Positions 1 to 7,532 of a stretch of 64,000 nt of DNA are shown here, piece by piece. Numbering within the stretch: position 1 is the first letter of the stretch; the number at the start of each line of letters is the position of its first letter. The notes beneath the pieces were generated by a model, which was given only the letters and a program-made list of their open reading frames with translations, had not been told where the DNA came from and did not search any database. Source of the stretch: CAVRQM01 sp964250775 (lineage in GTDB: Bacteria; Pseudomonadota; Alphaproteobacteria; Acetobacterales; Acetobacteraceae). The stretch covers positions 1 to 64,000 of the forward strand of contig CAXUHK010000001.1 in assembly GCA_964250775.1 (NCBI GenBank). Direction: 5' to 3'. The position numbers and the translations under genes were made by a program.

Positions 1-52
1 GGGGCTTGTTCCCCCAACCCCCCCCCGGGCGGGCGCCCCCGCCCCCGGGGGC
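1..52. other. Low-complexity G/C contig end, probably artefact
   Basis: Almost only runs of C and G, with no codon structure. The same kind of sequence flanks the N gap at 50479. Coherent coding sequence begins only near position 55-78. Most likely a sequencing or assembly artefact at a contig end, so nothing here should be interpreted biologically. Confidence 0.7.
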
Positions 53-77
53 TACGACGCAGCCGAGCTGCCCGTGA

Positions 78-1111
78 TCTGCTGTCTCACCAAAGGGGTT
101 CAGCTCAACAACCGAGGGCTTTGGCTGGTCCACCAACGCGGACGATTACATCACCTACGGCGGGTATCGCGTATTCAGCGCCGACATTCAGGCGAACGGT
201 CCGCTCGGCGGCAACTTCTGCCATGTCGGAAGTCAAGTCGCGCGGGTGCAGTCGACCTCGGCGTCCTCGTTTTTCTTTGACGTACGTTGCAATTTCCTCA
301 ACAGTTCCGGTGCTGGTGTCGTCTTCAACGACGGCGCAGCCGGCAACTTCCGCGCGCAACTCTCCGCGACGATCGACACCAGCGACAACAGCCTGGTTGT
401 GCATCTGGGCGACGGGCCGGAACTGGGCCGCACGCCACGGAACTCGTGCTCCCCAAACGGCTGGGCCTACTTGGAGATCGTCGCGACCATCGCGGCCAAC
501 AACGGCGGCAACCTTACCGTCCGTATCAACGGCAACACTCAGCTTGTGCTAAGCAACATCACGACGCAGAATAGCAACGCCTCAACCAACCAAGTTACTG
601 AATACCAGTTTACGAGTGGCGGCGGCTATTGCGGCGTAGCGCATATCTGCCTGTGCGACCCGACCGGACCCGCTCCGTGGAACACGTTCTTGGACGACGT
701 GCGGGTGCAGACCCTGCTGCCGACCGCCAACGACGCGGTGCAGTTCATCCCGAACGGCAACAGCGCCAACTGGCAGAACGCCGCCGCCGTGCCGCCCAAC
801 CCTGGCGCCGACTTCAACAGCGACGCCACGGTCGGCGACCAGGACACCTTCGCCTGCGCGCAGATGGCAGCGGGGCTGGGCCGGTCTACGGCGTTACCGC
901 GAAAGCGATGCTGGCCAAGGGTGACGCCGGGAACCGCTCGATGGCATCGGTGCTGAAATCTGGCAGCCAGGTCGCGGTCGGGCCGACCGTGGCGGTCGGC
1001 ACCTCGCCGCAGCAAACCCGCTCGGTGTACCAGGTCGACCCCGCGACCGGCGCCGCGTGGACTCAGGCGGGCGTGAACGCCGCGAAGGTGGGCTACCGGG
1101 TGGTCGCGTAG
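78..1111 (+). pseudogene. Phage structural (LamG-like/tail) protein, 5'-truncated and frameshifted
   Basis: Continuous reading from about position 78 (in-frame stop at 75-77, then artefactual sequence) gives a beta-rich protein with GGYRVFSADI, WAYLEIVATIAAN and FLDDVRVQTLLPTAND. This resembles a family of about 250-residue phage virion proteins found near tail fibre and lysis genes. The frame is lost near 870-890. The natural C-terminus (MLAKGDAGNRSM ... DPATGAAWTQAGVNAAKVG) continues in another frame and stops at 1111. So the gene lacks its 5' end and carries at least one frameshift, fitting a decayed prophage, although an assembly error cannot be excluded. It lies directly upstream of a repeat protein and a lysis cassette, the usual place for such a gene. 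Confidence 0.65.
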
Positions 1112-1114
1112 GCC

Positions 1115-1444
1115 ATGTCCGGCTCCACCACCCAGGCGCGAGCCAGCCAGGCCGTCGTCGAGGCGGTCGCCGCGAACGCCCACGCTCCGGCCACGGTCAG
1201 CCAGGCGTTCCTTGAGCCGGTCGCCTCGACCACGCCCATCTCGACCACAAGGGCGCAAGCCGGGCAGGCGATCCTGGAGGCCGTCGGCGCCAACCCGGCC
1301 TCGCGCGGCGCCGCCGGCCAGGCGCTGGTCGAAGCCGTGGCCGCCAACCCGCACGCGCCGGCGACCGCCAGCCAGGTCATCCTGGAGCTTATCGCCGCGA
1401 CCACGCCGCCCGTCTCGCCCGCCTTCGTGGTGGTGATGGCCTAG
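1115..1444 (+). CDS. Small phage protein with SQAxxE repeats
   Basis: A 109-residue protein begins 4 bases after the preceding gene. It is built of imperfect repeats of about 20-25 residues centred on (S/G)QA-[VFIL]-[VL]-E (SQAVVEAV, SQAFLEPV, GQAILEAV, GQALVEAV, SQVILELI). Small repeat proteins of this kind occur between tail-fibre and lysis genes of alphaproteobacterial phages; their function is not known to me. Position suggests a virion accessory protein. Confidence 0.6.
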   Translation: MSGSTTQARASQAVVEAVAANAHAPATVSQAFLEPVASTTPISTTRAQAGQAILEAVGANPASRGAAGQALVEAVAANPHAPATASQVILELIAATTPPVSPAFVVVMA

Positions 1445-1459
1445 ACCCGAGCCCCCCCG

Positions 1460-2068
1460 ATGCACAGCCTGGTCGAAAGCCGGCCGCCCTGGCCGGCGCG
1501 GGTCAAGGTACTGGCCGGCATGATGGGGGCGGTGATGGCACTCGCCGGCACGCTGGTCGGCATGATCGTCAAGAGCACGAACTACTTCACCGCCCGCGAC
1601 GCGGCGATGGCGGCGCTGTCGCGCGACGTGGCGACGATCGGGCGCAGCCTCGACGAGCTGCACGCCGAGGTGGGGTCCAACCACGAGGAGACCCGGCGCG
1701 AGATCGCCGGCGTGCAGCAGTCGCGGCGCGACGCGATCAAGGCCCGCGACGGCCAGATGACGCACGTCAACGACAAGATCGAGCAGATCGAGACCGATGT
1801 CGGGCGCATCGAGGGCCAGCTCGACTTTTTCAAAGAACCCGAGGATGCCATGAGCCGTGCGCTGCTGCTTGTCCTGCTGCTGGCAGGTTGCGCCGCCACC
1901 AAGCCGGCCAACCTGTCACCGCTCGCGGACCTCACCGCCGCGGCGACCAAGGCGAAGCGCGACATGGCGGCGTCGTGCCACCACGGCCGCTGCGGCAAGC
2001 GCCAGGTCGACGAGCTGCTGCGCGCCAACCAGGCGCTGAGCGACTTCCTCCACAGCAAGCAGGACTGA
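1460..2068 (+). CDS. Fused spanin-like pair: membrane/coiled-coil protein joined to lipoprotein
   Basis: One open frame of 202 residues contains two genes that are separate in the neighbouring prophage (12970-12656 and 12659-12258). Residues 1-130 have a membrane segment near the N-terminus (VLAGMMGAVMALAGTLVGMI) and a long charged helix, like an inner-membrane spanin. From Met131 (position 1850) comes a second signal peptide with lipobox LLLAGC and a C-terminus ending in DFLHSKQD, matching EFLAHKQD of the prophage lipoprotein. The stop between them is missing; ATGA at 1850 suggests the ancestral genes overlapped in different frames, so a 1-base indel in the first gene is likely. The lipoprotein may still start at 1850. 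Spanin function is inferred from topology and the endolysin neighbour. Confidence 0.6.
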   Translation: MHSLVESRPPWPARVKVLAGMMGAVMALAGTLVGMIVKSTNYFTARDAAMAALSRDVATIGRSLDELHAEVGSNHEETRREIAGVQQSRRDAIKARDGQMTHVNDKIEQIETDVGRIEGQLDFFKEPEDAMSRALLLVLLLAGCAATKPANLSPLADLTAAATKAKRDMAASCHHGRCGKRQVDELLRANQALSDFLHSKQD

Positions 2069-2070
2069 CG

Positions 2071-2821
2071 ATGGCCGACCCGTTCGATGCCTGCCTCGCC
2101 TTCACGCTGGCGCAGGAGGGCGGCTGGTCGGACGACCCCTATGATCCCGGCGGCATGACCATGCGCGGCCTCACCATGGCCGACCTGCGGCAATGGGACC
2201 GCGACGCCACGACGGACGACCTGCGGCTGATGCCGGACGCCCTGGTGGCGGCGCTGTATCGCGCCCTGTACTGGCAGCCGGTGCGCGGCTGGGCGTTGTG
2301 GCCGGGGCTCGACCTGATGCTGTTCGACGCGGCGGTGAACACCGGCGTCGGCGTCGCCACCAAGCAGTTGCAGCGGCTGGTGGGGGTCGCGGCCGACGGC
2401 GCGCTGGGCCCGGTCACGGCGCTGCACGACGGACGACCTGCGGCTGATGCCGGACGCCCTGGTGGCGGCGCTGTATCGCGCCCTGTACTGGCAGCCGGTG
2501 CGCGGCTGGGCGTTGTGGCCGGGGCTCGACCTGATGCTGTTCGACGCGGCGGTGAACACCGGCGTCGGCGTCGCCACCAAGCAGTTGCAGCGGCTGGTGG
2601 GGGTCGCGGCCGACGGCGCGCTGGGCCCGGTCACGGCGCTGGCGGCCGGTTCGATCCGAGGGCGGCCGGCACTGCTGGCGTCGCTGCACGAGGCGCAGTT
2701 CGCGGCCTACGAGCACATGGCCGGGTTCGCGCGGTTCGGCGCCGGCTGGCTGGCGCGGTGCGACCGCCGCTACGCCGCCGCACGCCAACTCGCCGCAATG
2801 CCAGCAGGAGCAACCGCATGA
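2071..2821 (+). pseudogene. GH108-type endolysin (N-acetylmuramidase), disrupted by tandem duplication
   Basis: The N-terminus (MADPFDACLAFTLAQEGGW) carries the EGG motif of GH108 (zliS-type) lysozymes, whose Glu is the catalytic acid. The C-terminus carries the peptidoglycan-binding-like stretch QLQRLVGVAADGALGPVTAL and ends FGAGWLARCDRRYAAAR. The intact homologue is at 8982-9521. A perfect 217-bp tandem duplication (2208-2424 and 2425-2641) lies inside the gene. Because 217 is not a multiple of three, the second copy shifts the frame and separates the two halves. Removing one copy would restore a protein of about 177 residues, close to the intact 179. It overlaps the holin-like gene by ATGA at 2818. 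As sequenced it should be non-functional unless the duplication is an assembly error. Confidence 0.75.
2208..2641 (+). repeat. Perfect 217-bp tandem duplication
   Basis: Two adjoining identical copies, 2208-2424 and 2425-2641. Each runs from CACGACGGACGACCTG to GGTCACGGCGCTG, and both lie within the endolysin gene. The left flank continues normally into copy 1 and copy 2 continues normally into the 3' part, so this is a simple head-to-tail duplication. Confidence 0.9.
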
Positions 2822-3198
2822 GTGCCTTCACAGTCACCTCGGCCGAGAACGCCGCCGTGCGCGCCGCGACCGACGTGCCCGGGCTGGTCAGCAACCTGCA
2901 GATGATCGACAGCCCGCTGGCGGCGCAGCTCACCGGCAAGGCGTTGGTCGCCAGCAAGACGCCCTGGGGCACGCTGCTGCTGCCGCTGGTGGCCTACCTG
3001 GCGGCGCGCTACGGGCTGGGTTGGACGCCCGACGTCGACGCGCTGGTGGCCGGCGTGGCGGTGCTGGTGGCGTCGTACCTGATGCGGCTGCTGACCTCGG
3101 TGCCGATCACCGGGCTGTTCCGCCGCGCGGCCGTCCTGCCGGCGCCCGCGCCGACCGCCAGTCCGGTCCCCTTCCCGGACCTCGGGGCCAAGCTGTGA
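2818..3198 (+). CDS. Putative holin-like membrane protein
   Basis: A 126-residue protein starting at ATG 2818, overlapping the endolysin stop as ATGA. It has two hydrophobic segments: around residues 43-62 (WGTLLLPLVAYLAARYGLGW) and around 66-85 (VDALVAGVAVLVASYLMRLL). A proline/alanine-rich tail follows. Clearly homologous to the protein at 8596-8973 in the intact prophage (shared SKTPWGTLLLP and GPDVDALVAGVAVL-like blocks). Holin role is inferred from size, membrane topology and its place directly after the endolysin; I do not recognise a named holin family. Confidence 0.6.
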   Translation: MSAFTVTSAENAAVRAATDVPGLVSNLQMIDSPLAAQLTGKALVASKTPWGTLLLPLVAYLAARYGLGWTPDVDALVAGVAVLVASYLMRLLTSVPITGLFRRAAVLPAPAPTASPVPFPDLGAKL

Positions 3199-3566
3199 CC
3201 CGCGCCCTGTTCCTGCTGCTGGCGCTCGGCCTGGCCAGGTGCGCCGGCCCGGTCGCCACCGCGAGCACCGCGAGCGTCTCCGGCGCGCAGCAGGAGCTGC
3301 AGGCGGCAATCCAGCTCTACAGCATCGCCAAGGGCGTGGCCGAGGTGGCGGCGGTGGCCGATCCAGGGCTGGCGCCGATCCTGCTCACCACCACGGCGAC
3401 GCTCGACCTCTAGGTCGGCCGGGCGCAGGCGATGCTCACGGTCGGCGTGGTCGACGCGGTGGCGATCGAGGCGCTGGCGGCCAGCATCACCGCGCACGCC
3501 AACGCGCTCACGCTGGCGGCCGCGCCGGTGATCAAGGCGGTGCCGTCACAGGCCGCCGCCGACTGA
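3195..3566 (+). pseudogene. Lysis-cassette lipoprotein with in-frame stop
   Basis: A GTG start overlaps the previous stop (GTGA). The reading frame has a signal peptide and Cys (ALGLARCAGP) and aligns along its length with the intact lipoprotein at 8240-8599. A TAG at 3411-3413 interrupts it after about 72 codons. The rest (AQAMLTVGVVDAVAIEALAASI ... LTLAAAP) is still readable in frame to the TGA at 3564-3566, where the intact copy reads on with AVARAQLAVNDATIDAAAIDALAAS. Nonsense-mutated copy; the product would be truncated. Confidence 0.7.
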
Positions 3567-3842
3567 CCCAGCCCCGCCCTGTCGCTCCGACATGACCCCC
3601 AGCAAGGCGCGCATCTCGCCCGACACCCGCGCGTCCCCGCTCGCCATCCTGCTCAAGCTGCGCAGGATCGTGGCGAACTGCCGGTCGTCGCCGTGCTCCA
3701 GCATCAGGCGCGCCAGGGCGGACTGCCCGATCCCCAGCCCGTGCAGCCGCTCCCGGAACCACGCGGCGCTCTCCGGCGAGCCGCGGCCTGGCATCGATGT
3801 CTCGTGGGTCGGTGCCTCGTGTGTCTGTGTTTCGTGTTCCAT
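3546..3842 (-). CDS. Hypothetical protein, possible small DNA-binding protein
   Basis: 98 residues from ATG at 3842. After a charged N-terminus (MEHETQTHE), the central part SAAWFRERLHGLGIGQSAL is followed by LARLMLEHGDDRQF and ends EMRALLGVM. It could form a small helical, helix-turn-helix-like domain (GLGIGQSALARLM). Convergent with the broken lipoprotein gene, overlapping it by 21 bp. First of a group of small minus-strand genes; function unknown. Confidence 0.5.
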   Translation of the reverse strand: MEHETQTHEAPTHETSMPGRGSPESAAWFRERLHGLGIGQSALARLMLEHGDDRQFATILRSLSRMASGDARVSGEMRALLGVMSERQGGAGSVGGGL

Positions 3843-4035
3843 GTCCGCCTCCGTTTGGTGTAGGTCCAGGAAACCGAGGCCGCTTGCGCGGCCCCGGCCC
3901 AAGTGGGTTGGCTAGAGGCAGAGGGTGATGGTCAGCATCACCCTCCACTTCCTCCACCGGACTTCCAGAACGACGCAAACCGGCATCGTCTGTCCCTCCG
4001 TGTCCTTAGGCCCCATTGCCTGTGGATCCCGAAAT

Positions 4036-4088
4036 AATACGACATAACGTCTTATGATACCATGAAAAATATGACGTTGCGTCGTATT
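4036..4088. promoter_or_regulatory. AT-rich dyads upstream of lipoprotein gene
   Basis: A short AT-rich stretch in GC-rich DNA holds AATACGAC (4036-4043) and its inverted copy GTCGTATT (4081-4088), with the smaller dyad CATAA-CGTC-TTATG between them. It lies just ahead of the lipoprotein gene at 4107 and could be its promoter or operator. No consensus -35/-10 pair was identified. Confidence 0.3.
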
Positions 4089-4106
4089 TCTGTGGAGGGT
4101 TTGGCG

Positions 4107-4553
4107 ATGCGAATGCCGCTGGCCGGCGCAGTGTGCGCTGTCGTGGCGGGCTGTGGCGCCGTCACGATGCACCACGCGCGCACCGACCTGCTCGGCATGA
4201 GCGCGCCCGACCTGATGGCCTGCGCCGGCGGGCCCGACCGGGTGCAGGCGCTGTCCAGCCAGGAACTGCTGCACTACGACTACAAGCCGACGCCGGGCAA
4301 CCTGTTCAGCGTGTCGCTGCCGATCGTGGGCTCGCTCGCGGTCGGCGCCCGCGGCGCGTGCGAGGCGCACTTCCAGGTGCTGCGCGACGGCACGGTGTCG
4401 GGCGTCAGCTACAGCGGAACGTCTTTCAGCTTCTCCGGCCCGTCGGCGGACTGCGTGCCGCTGGTGCGCGAGTGCGTCGAGCACCCGGACCGCACCGGGC
4501 TGCCGGCGGGCTACGACGCGTTCGCGGTGCTGCTGCCTGCGCGCAAGCCGTAG
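4107..4553 (+). CDS. Putative lipoprotein
   Basis: 148 residues from ATG 4107. That start places a signal peptide with lipobox VVAGC at the N-terminus and has GGAGG-like sequence (gtggaggg) upstream; ATG 4062 would extend it by 15 codons. The mature part contains DLLGMSAPDLMACAGGPDR, four further cysteines and a Ser/Gly-rich beta region. Similar outer-membrane lipoproteins are common as host genes in Alphaproteobacteria, so this may be a host or cargo gene rather than phage. Function unknown. Confidence 0.55.
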   Translation: MRMPLAGAVCAVVAGCGAVTMHHARTDLLGMSAPDLMACAGGPDRVQALSSQELLHYDYKPTPGNLFSVSLPIVGSLAVGARGACEAHFQVLRDGTVSGVSYSGTSFSFSGPSADCVPLVRECVEHPDRTGLPAGYDAFAVLLPARKP

Positions 4554-4705
4554 ACGCGGCGCAGCGCCGCGGCCATGCCGTGGCGCGCCGCGTCCAGGTT
4601 GCGCGCCGCCTCCGCGCGCTCGCCCGGCTCGGCGCGCAGCAGCGTCTCGACGGCCGCGTCCAGCGCCGTCCAAGCCTGGCCGAGAGGGCCGGGTAACTGG
4701 TCCAT
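4511..4705 (-). CDS. Small alpha-helical hypothetical protein
   Basis: 64 residues, overlapping the 3' end of the lipoprotein gene on the other strand. Strongly helical and Ala/Arg/Glu-rich (TALDAAVETLLRAEPGERAE). No recognised family. High-GC DNA yields many chance ORFs of this size, so it is uncertain. Confidence 0.3.
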   Translation of the reverse strand: MDQLPGPLGQAWTALDAAVETLLRAEPGERAEAARNLDAARHGMAAALRRVYGLRAGSSTANAS

Positions 4706-4759
4706 TTCGTGACGTTACACGAACGAACGCGGCGGCCGGATGTACGCGATCGCGACGCC

Positions 4760-4978
4760 CTAGGAGGCCAGGCGCCGCACCCGCCAACCTCGCGGCGTAG
4801 GATGGCGCCGGTGCGCGGCCGCGAGCGCCAATAGCCAGTCCGCCACCTCGGCCGGGATCGCGGCGTCGCCTGCCGCCCAGCGTCGCACCAATCGATCGTC
4901 GCACTCCAGCGCCTCGGCCAGCCCGCGCTGTGACCAGCGTAGCGCGCCGAGCGCGTCGCGGAGTTCGGAGCAGGACAT
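4760..4978 (-). CDS. HTH DNA-binding protein (XRE-like)
   Basis: 72 residues from ATG 4978. The centre reads LRWSQRGLAEALECDDRLVR then RWAAGD, a helix-turn-helix of the type W-S-Q-x-x-LA-x-x-L, with the conserved RW-G after the recognition helix. It ends PTPRGWRVRR, like PLPQGWVVR of the protein at 41821-42042. It follows the small membrane-protein gene 5008-5211 by 29 bp. The same pair (membrane protein then HTH protein) recurs at 7529-7729/7305-7532. Confidence 0.6.
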   Translation of the reverse strand: MSCSELRDALGALRWSQRGLAEALECDDRLVRRWAAGDAAIPAEVADWLLALAAAHRRHPTPRGWRVRRLAS

Positions 4979-5007
4979 GCCAGCTCCGGCCCCGGCCGTG
5001 CCGTCTG

Positions 5008-5211
5008 TCAGCCGAGCCACTTTAGGAATGCGAGAGCGGACCCGAACAACGCGGCGACGCCGGCGACGCTGGCCGCGACCAGGGTGACGGGCGCGTAGCG
5101 GATGTCCTGGACGCGCTTGAGCGAGTCCAGCGCCTTGAGCAGCGCGTCGTTCTGGAGTTGCTGGATGCGCGCCTGTTGCCCGCGCAGGTCTTGGTCGGTG
5201 GTTCCGCCCAT
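5008..5211 (-). CDS. Small coiled-coil membrane protein (RYAP-type)
   Basis: 67 residues: a charged, glutamine-rich helix (RGQQARIQQLQNDALLKALD), then DIRYAPVTLVAAS and one hydrophobic segment ending AFLKWLG. The arrangement matches the proteins at 46929-47102 (EIRYAPWALVLSG ... AFVKLFP) and 7529-7729. Probably a single-pass membrane protein. It is transcribed just ahead of an HTH gene, as is its paralogue at 7529, suggesting a functional pair. Function unknown. Confidence 0.6.
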   Translation of the reverse strand: MGGTTDQDLRGQQARIQQLQNDALLKALDSLKRVQDIRYAPVTLVAASVAGVAALFGSALAFLKWLG

Positions 5212-5307
5212 GGGGTCGATCCCTCAACAAGCCGGGGACGATCCCTCGACTATATCCGCATAGTAAGGACAATTGCGGGATCGGTCAAGACCATCCGGCC
5301 GACCGCC

Positions 5308-5556
5308 CTACGCTTGGACCCTGCGCACGCAGGCGCGCGGGAACTCGTGCTCGGCCACCTCGCCGCCCGCCCGCCACCAGGCGACCAGGACCGCGCCCTC
5401 GCTCGCGTCAACCACCACGAACGCCGGGCCACCGCTGTTGAGCGCGCACCGATCGCCGACCGCGAGCGGCGGGTCGTCGGGCGGCGGGGCGGGGGCCACC
5501 AGGCGGAGGTCGGCCGCGAGGAAGCCGCCGCCGTGGAGGATGGTTCTCTCGCTCAT
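5308..5556 (-). CDS. DUF2158/YodC-like small protein
   Basis: 82 residues from ATG 5556. The second half, VGDRCALNSGGPAFVVVD then VAWWRAGGEVAEHEFP, matches the YodC (DUF2158) pattern GD-V-LKSGGP-MTV-...-W-GG-...-F. Such proteins are small single-domain beta barrels of unknown role, common in prophages and plasmids. Overlaps the next upstream gene by 4 bp. Confidence 0.6.
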   Translation of the reverse strand: MSERTILHGGGFLAADLRLVAPAPPPDDPPLAVGDRCALNSGGPAFVVVDASEGAVLVAWWRAGGEVAEHEFPRACVRRVQA

Positions 5557-5645
5557 CGCGGGAACGTCCGCCATGCGGCCCAAGCGCACAAGTCAACCAG
5601 CGCAAAGCCAATCGCCACGAACAGCAGAAACCCGCTTCCCATCAT
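5553..5645 (-). CDS. Very small membrane peptide
   Basis: 30 residues starting MMGSGFLLFVAIGFALVDL, a single hydrophobic segment with a short basic tail (RTFPR). It sits between two genes with 4-bp overlaps on both sides, which supports translation. Function unknown. Confidence 0.4.
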   Translation of the reverse strand: MMGSGFLLFVAIGFALVDLCAWAAWRTFPR

Positions 5646-5854
5646 CGGCGTGTTCCTTCGTTGCCCCAGCCGGCATGAGCCTGCTCCAGCTTGCGCAGAT
5701 GCCGCGCGATCTCGATGCAGTGCAATGTCCGGCGAGCCGCTTCCGCGATGACCTCGTTCGACGCATTGCTCGGCGTGGCGCGCATGATCTCCTTTGCCCG
5801 ATCGGCCATTTCGACCCACGTAAGGTGGATCGTGGTTTTCGGTTCGTCGCTCAC
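5642..5854 (-). CDS. Small helical hypothetical protein
   Basis: 70 residues, GTG start overlapping the DUF29 stop (GTGA). Sequence MSDEPKTTIHLTWVEMADRA then SNEVIAEAARRTLHCIEIAR, mostly helical. Part of a tightly overlapping minus-strand operon (7216 to 5308). No family recognised. Confidence 0.5.
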   Translation of the reverse strand: MSDEPKTTIHLTWVEMADRAKEIMRATPSNASNEVIAEAARRTLHCIEIARHLRKLEQAHAGWGNEGTRR

Positions 5855-6273
5855 GGCTCGCCCAGCAGCTCGTCCAGCGTCACCGGGCACAGCACCGGTA
5901 CCGGCAGCGGCGGCTGGCCGTCGACCGTCTCCGGCATCGTCCGCAGCGCTTGCGCGTAGATCGCCGCCAGGTCGATCCGCTGGCGCATGGATGGTGCATA
6001 GGCATCGGCGGCGTCGATGCGCGCGGCCCGCGCCTCCGACCGCCAGTGCGGCACGTACGACGTGAGCGGCCAGGCCTCCGCCTTGAGGTCGTGCAACAAC
6101 GCCTGCCGTAGCAGCGACCGCACCGCCCGCAGCTCGCTCAACCCCACGCTCTCGATCTCCTCGATGATCTTCGGCCAATCGAGGTCGTTGACCCGCTCAC
6201 CGCCGGCCGCGCGCCGCAGCAGCGCCGCCTGCCGCTCGGACCAGTCCAGGATGTCGATGTCGTAGTCGCTCAC
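5851..6273 (-). CDS. DUF29 family protein
   Basis: 140 residues with a GTG start overlapping the upstream stop. YDIDILDWSERQAALLRRAA, LDWPKIIEEIESVGLSELRA and a Trp/Arg pattern after the L-HDLKAEAWP stretch are typical of DUF29 (YD-D-Y-W---Q---LR; LDW--L-EEIE-LG-SE). DUF29 proteins are about 140-150 residues, widespread in Alphaproteobacteria and Cyanobacteria, often on mobile DNA, and functionally uncharacterised. Complete. Confidence 0.8.
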   Translation of the reverse strand: MSDYDIDILDWSERQAALLRRAAGGERVNDLDWPKIIEEIESVGLSELRAVRSLLRQALLHDLKAEAWPLTSYVPHWRSEARAARIDAADAYAPSMRQRIDLAAIYAQALRTMPETVDGQPPLPVPVLCPVTLDELLGEP

Positions 6274-6692
6274 TGGAGCACCCCGTTGGCCGCGGCGCGG
6301 GTCGCAAGGGCCGCGCGCCGCGACCGCACCCTGCCCGGCAGCGGCGGCAACCCACGCGCCTCGCGCACCCGCTCCGCGCACAGTGCCTTGAGACCCGGCA
6401 CCGCCGACAGCTTGCCGCCGCACGCCATCGTCAGCGACGCGGCCTCCGCCAGCAGGTCGAGCAGCGGCCCGTCGCGATCGTTGCCAGCCGGCAGGGTTCC
6501 CCATGGGGAACCCTCGCGACCGGCCGGTGGCTGCGGCGCGTCCTCCGCCCGCGCGGCCTTCTCCCGCCGCACCATGGCGACCAGCAGCTCGGCGATGCTG
6601 GTGCGGTCGTTGGCCGCCAGCGCCGCCATCGTCTCGCGCGTCGCCACCGGCACGCCCTTGATCGTCATGCCGCATCTGGGCTCGTCGTCCAC
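6270..6692 (-). CDS. Hypothetical protein with RHH-like N-terminus
   Basis: 140 residues. MTIKGVPVATRETMAALAAN followed by DRTSIAELLVAMVRREK (one strand, two helices) looks like a ribbon-helix-helix DNA-binding domain; the rest is Ala/Arg/Leu-rich and unassigned. It overlaps the DUF29 gene by 4 bp, so it could be a regulator for it. Confidence 0.5.
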   Translation of the reverse strand: MDDEPRCGMTIKGVPVATRETMAALAANDRTSIAELLVAMVRREKAARAEDAPQPPAGREGSPWGTLPAGNDRDGPLLDLLAEAASLTMACGGKLSAVPGLKALCAERVREARGLPPLPGRVRSRRAALATRAAANGVLQ

Positions 6693-6749
6693 GACGGGTT
6701 CCCCTCGGTTTCCCCAACTCTACCCCATGGGTTCCCCACCGCAACGGGC

Positions 6750-6923
6750 TTACCCGGTCAGCTCGCGCAGGTGCCGGCGGAACTCCAGGGACCGCATCAC
6801 GTCGCGGCGCAGCTCGTCGACTGAGCTGCACGCCGCCACCTTCTCGCGCACCACGTCGGCGCTCTCCGGATCGCGGCCGAGCAGCCAGCGGTACGCCAGC
6901 ACCACGTCGAGCGGCGACACCAT
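6750..6923 (-). CDS. 57-residue protein, DUF4214-like motif
   Basis: ATG at 6923, stop at 6750-6752. It reads VVLAYRWLLGRDPESADVVR then EFRRHLREL. The AYR-LLGR-PE motif resembles the start of DUF4214-type repeats or the N-terminal segment of some FkbM-like proteins. Located 8 bp after the upstream gene's stop. Too short for a full domain; may be a relic or a genuine small protein. Confidence 0.45.
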   Translation of the reverse strand: MVSPLDVVLAYRWLLGRDPESADVVREKVAACSSVDELRRDVMRSLEFRRHLRELTG

Positions 6924-6931
6924 CGGCGGCG

Positions 6932-7216
6932 TCAGCCGCCGCTGGCGGGCACGGCATCCCGCACCCGGGCGTGCGCCTCGCGGATCGCGGCGTCGACGCG
7001 GGCGGAGCTGGCAAAGGTTCCGCCGGCCTTGGCCGGTGGAATGCCAGCGGAGGGGGCGGTGTCAGGCTCGTTGGCGCGCATCCAGCCCATCTGCCCGCGC
7101 GTGCGGTCGATCGCGATGAACAGCTCGAACGGCGTGCCGATGCCGGCCAGCTCGGCCTCCAGGCGCCCGACCCAGCGCAGCATCGCGGGGTTGACGGTGC
7201 GGGAATTGGCGGTCAC
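6932..7216 (-). CDS. Hypothetical protein
   Basis: 94 residues with MLRWVGRLEAELAGIGTPFE and FIAIDRTRGQMGW near the N-terminus and a helical tail. No recognised family. First gene of the minus-strand cluster 7216-5308. Confidence 0.5.
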   Translation of the reverse strand: MTANSRTVNPAMLRWVGRLEAELAGIGTPFELFIAIDRTRGQMGWMRANEPDTAPSAGIPPAKAGGTFASSARVDAAIREAHARVRDAVPASGG

Positions 7217-7256
7217 GCGCCGAGTCTAGCGACGCCGGCTCCGATGCGTCAGCGCA

Positions 7257-7283
7257 ACGCCGGTCCTCGCGAGGGGCCGGCGT
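7257..7283. repeat. GC-rich hairpin, copy 1
   Basis: The dyad ACGCCGG/CCGGCGT encloses CCTCGCGAGG and is followed on the plus strand by TTTCGCGTTTCGG. A near-identical element is at 7874-7901. It may be a terminator or a dispersed palindromic repeat; no plus-strand gene reads into it. Confidence 0.4.
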
Positions 7284-7304
7284 TTCGCGTTTCGGAGCAA
7301 TTCG

Positions 7305-7532
7305 TCAAGCCAGCAGGGCGCCGATGCGCTGCTCCACACCGGCCAGTACGGCCTGCCGCGCCCGCACCCGCCCCAGCACGTCTGCGATCACGCCGGACCT
7401 CGGCGTGTCGGTCCCCGCCACCCACCGCCGCATGGTCCGGTCACTGACGCCGATGTCGCGTGCCAAGTCGCTCTGCCAGCGAGGCCCGTAAAGGGCCTCG
7501 CCCGCCAGCGCCAAGGCTTCCCCGGCGGTCAC
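7305..7532 (-). CDS. HTH DNA-binding protein
   Basis: 75 residues from a GTG start that overlaps the upstream membrane-protein stop (GTGA). RWQSDLARDIGVSDRTMRRW followed by VAGTDTPR is a helix-turn-helix with the recognition helix DRTMRRW. Same module partner role as 4760-4978 (DRLVRRWAAGD). Confidence 0.6.
   Translation of the reverse strand: MTAGEALALAGEALYGPRWQSDLARDIGVSDRTMRRWVAGTDTPRSGVIADVLGRVRARQAVLAGVEQRIGALLA

Noticed and set aside
626..1765. 379-codon minus-strand ORF
   Set aside because: Low-complexity Gly/Arg/His product antisense to the structural protein, repeat and spanin-like genes; a high-GC shadow.
5851..7014. 387-codon minus-strand ORF
   Set aside because: Only its last 140 codons (DUF29) are protein-like; the rest is antisense or out-of-frame to smaller overlapping genes.
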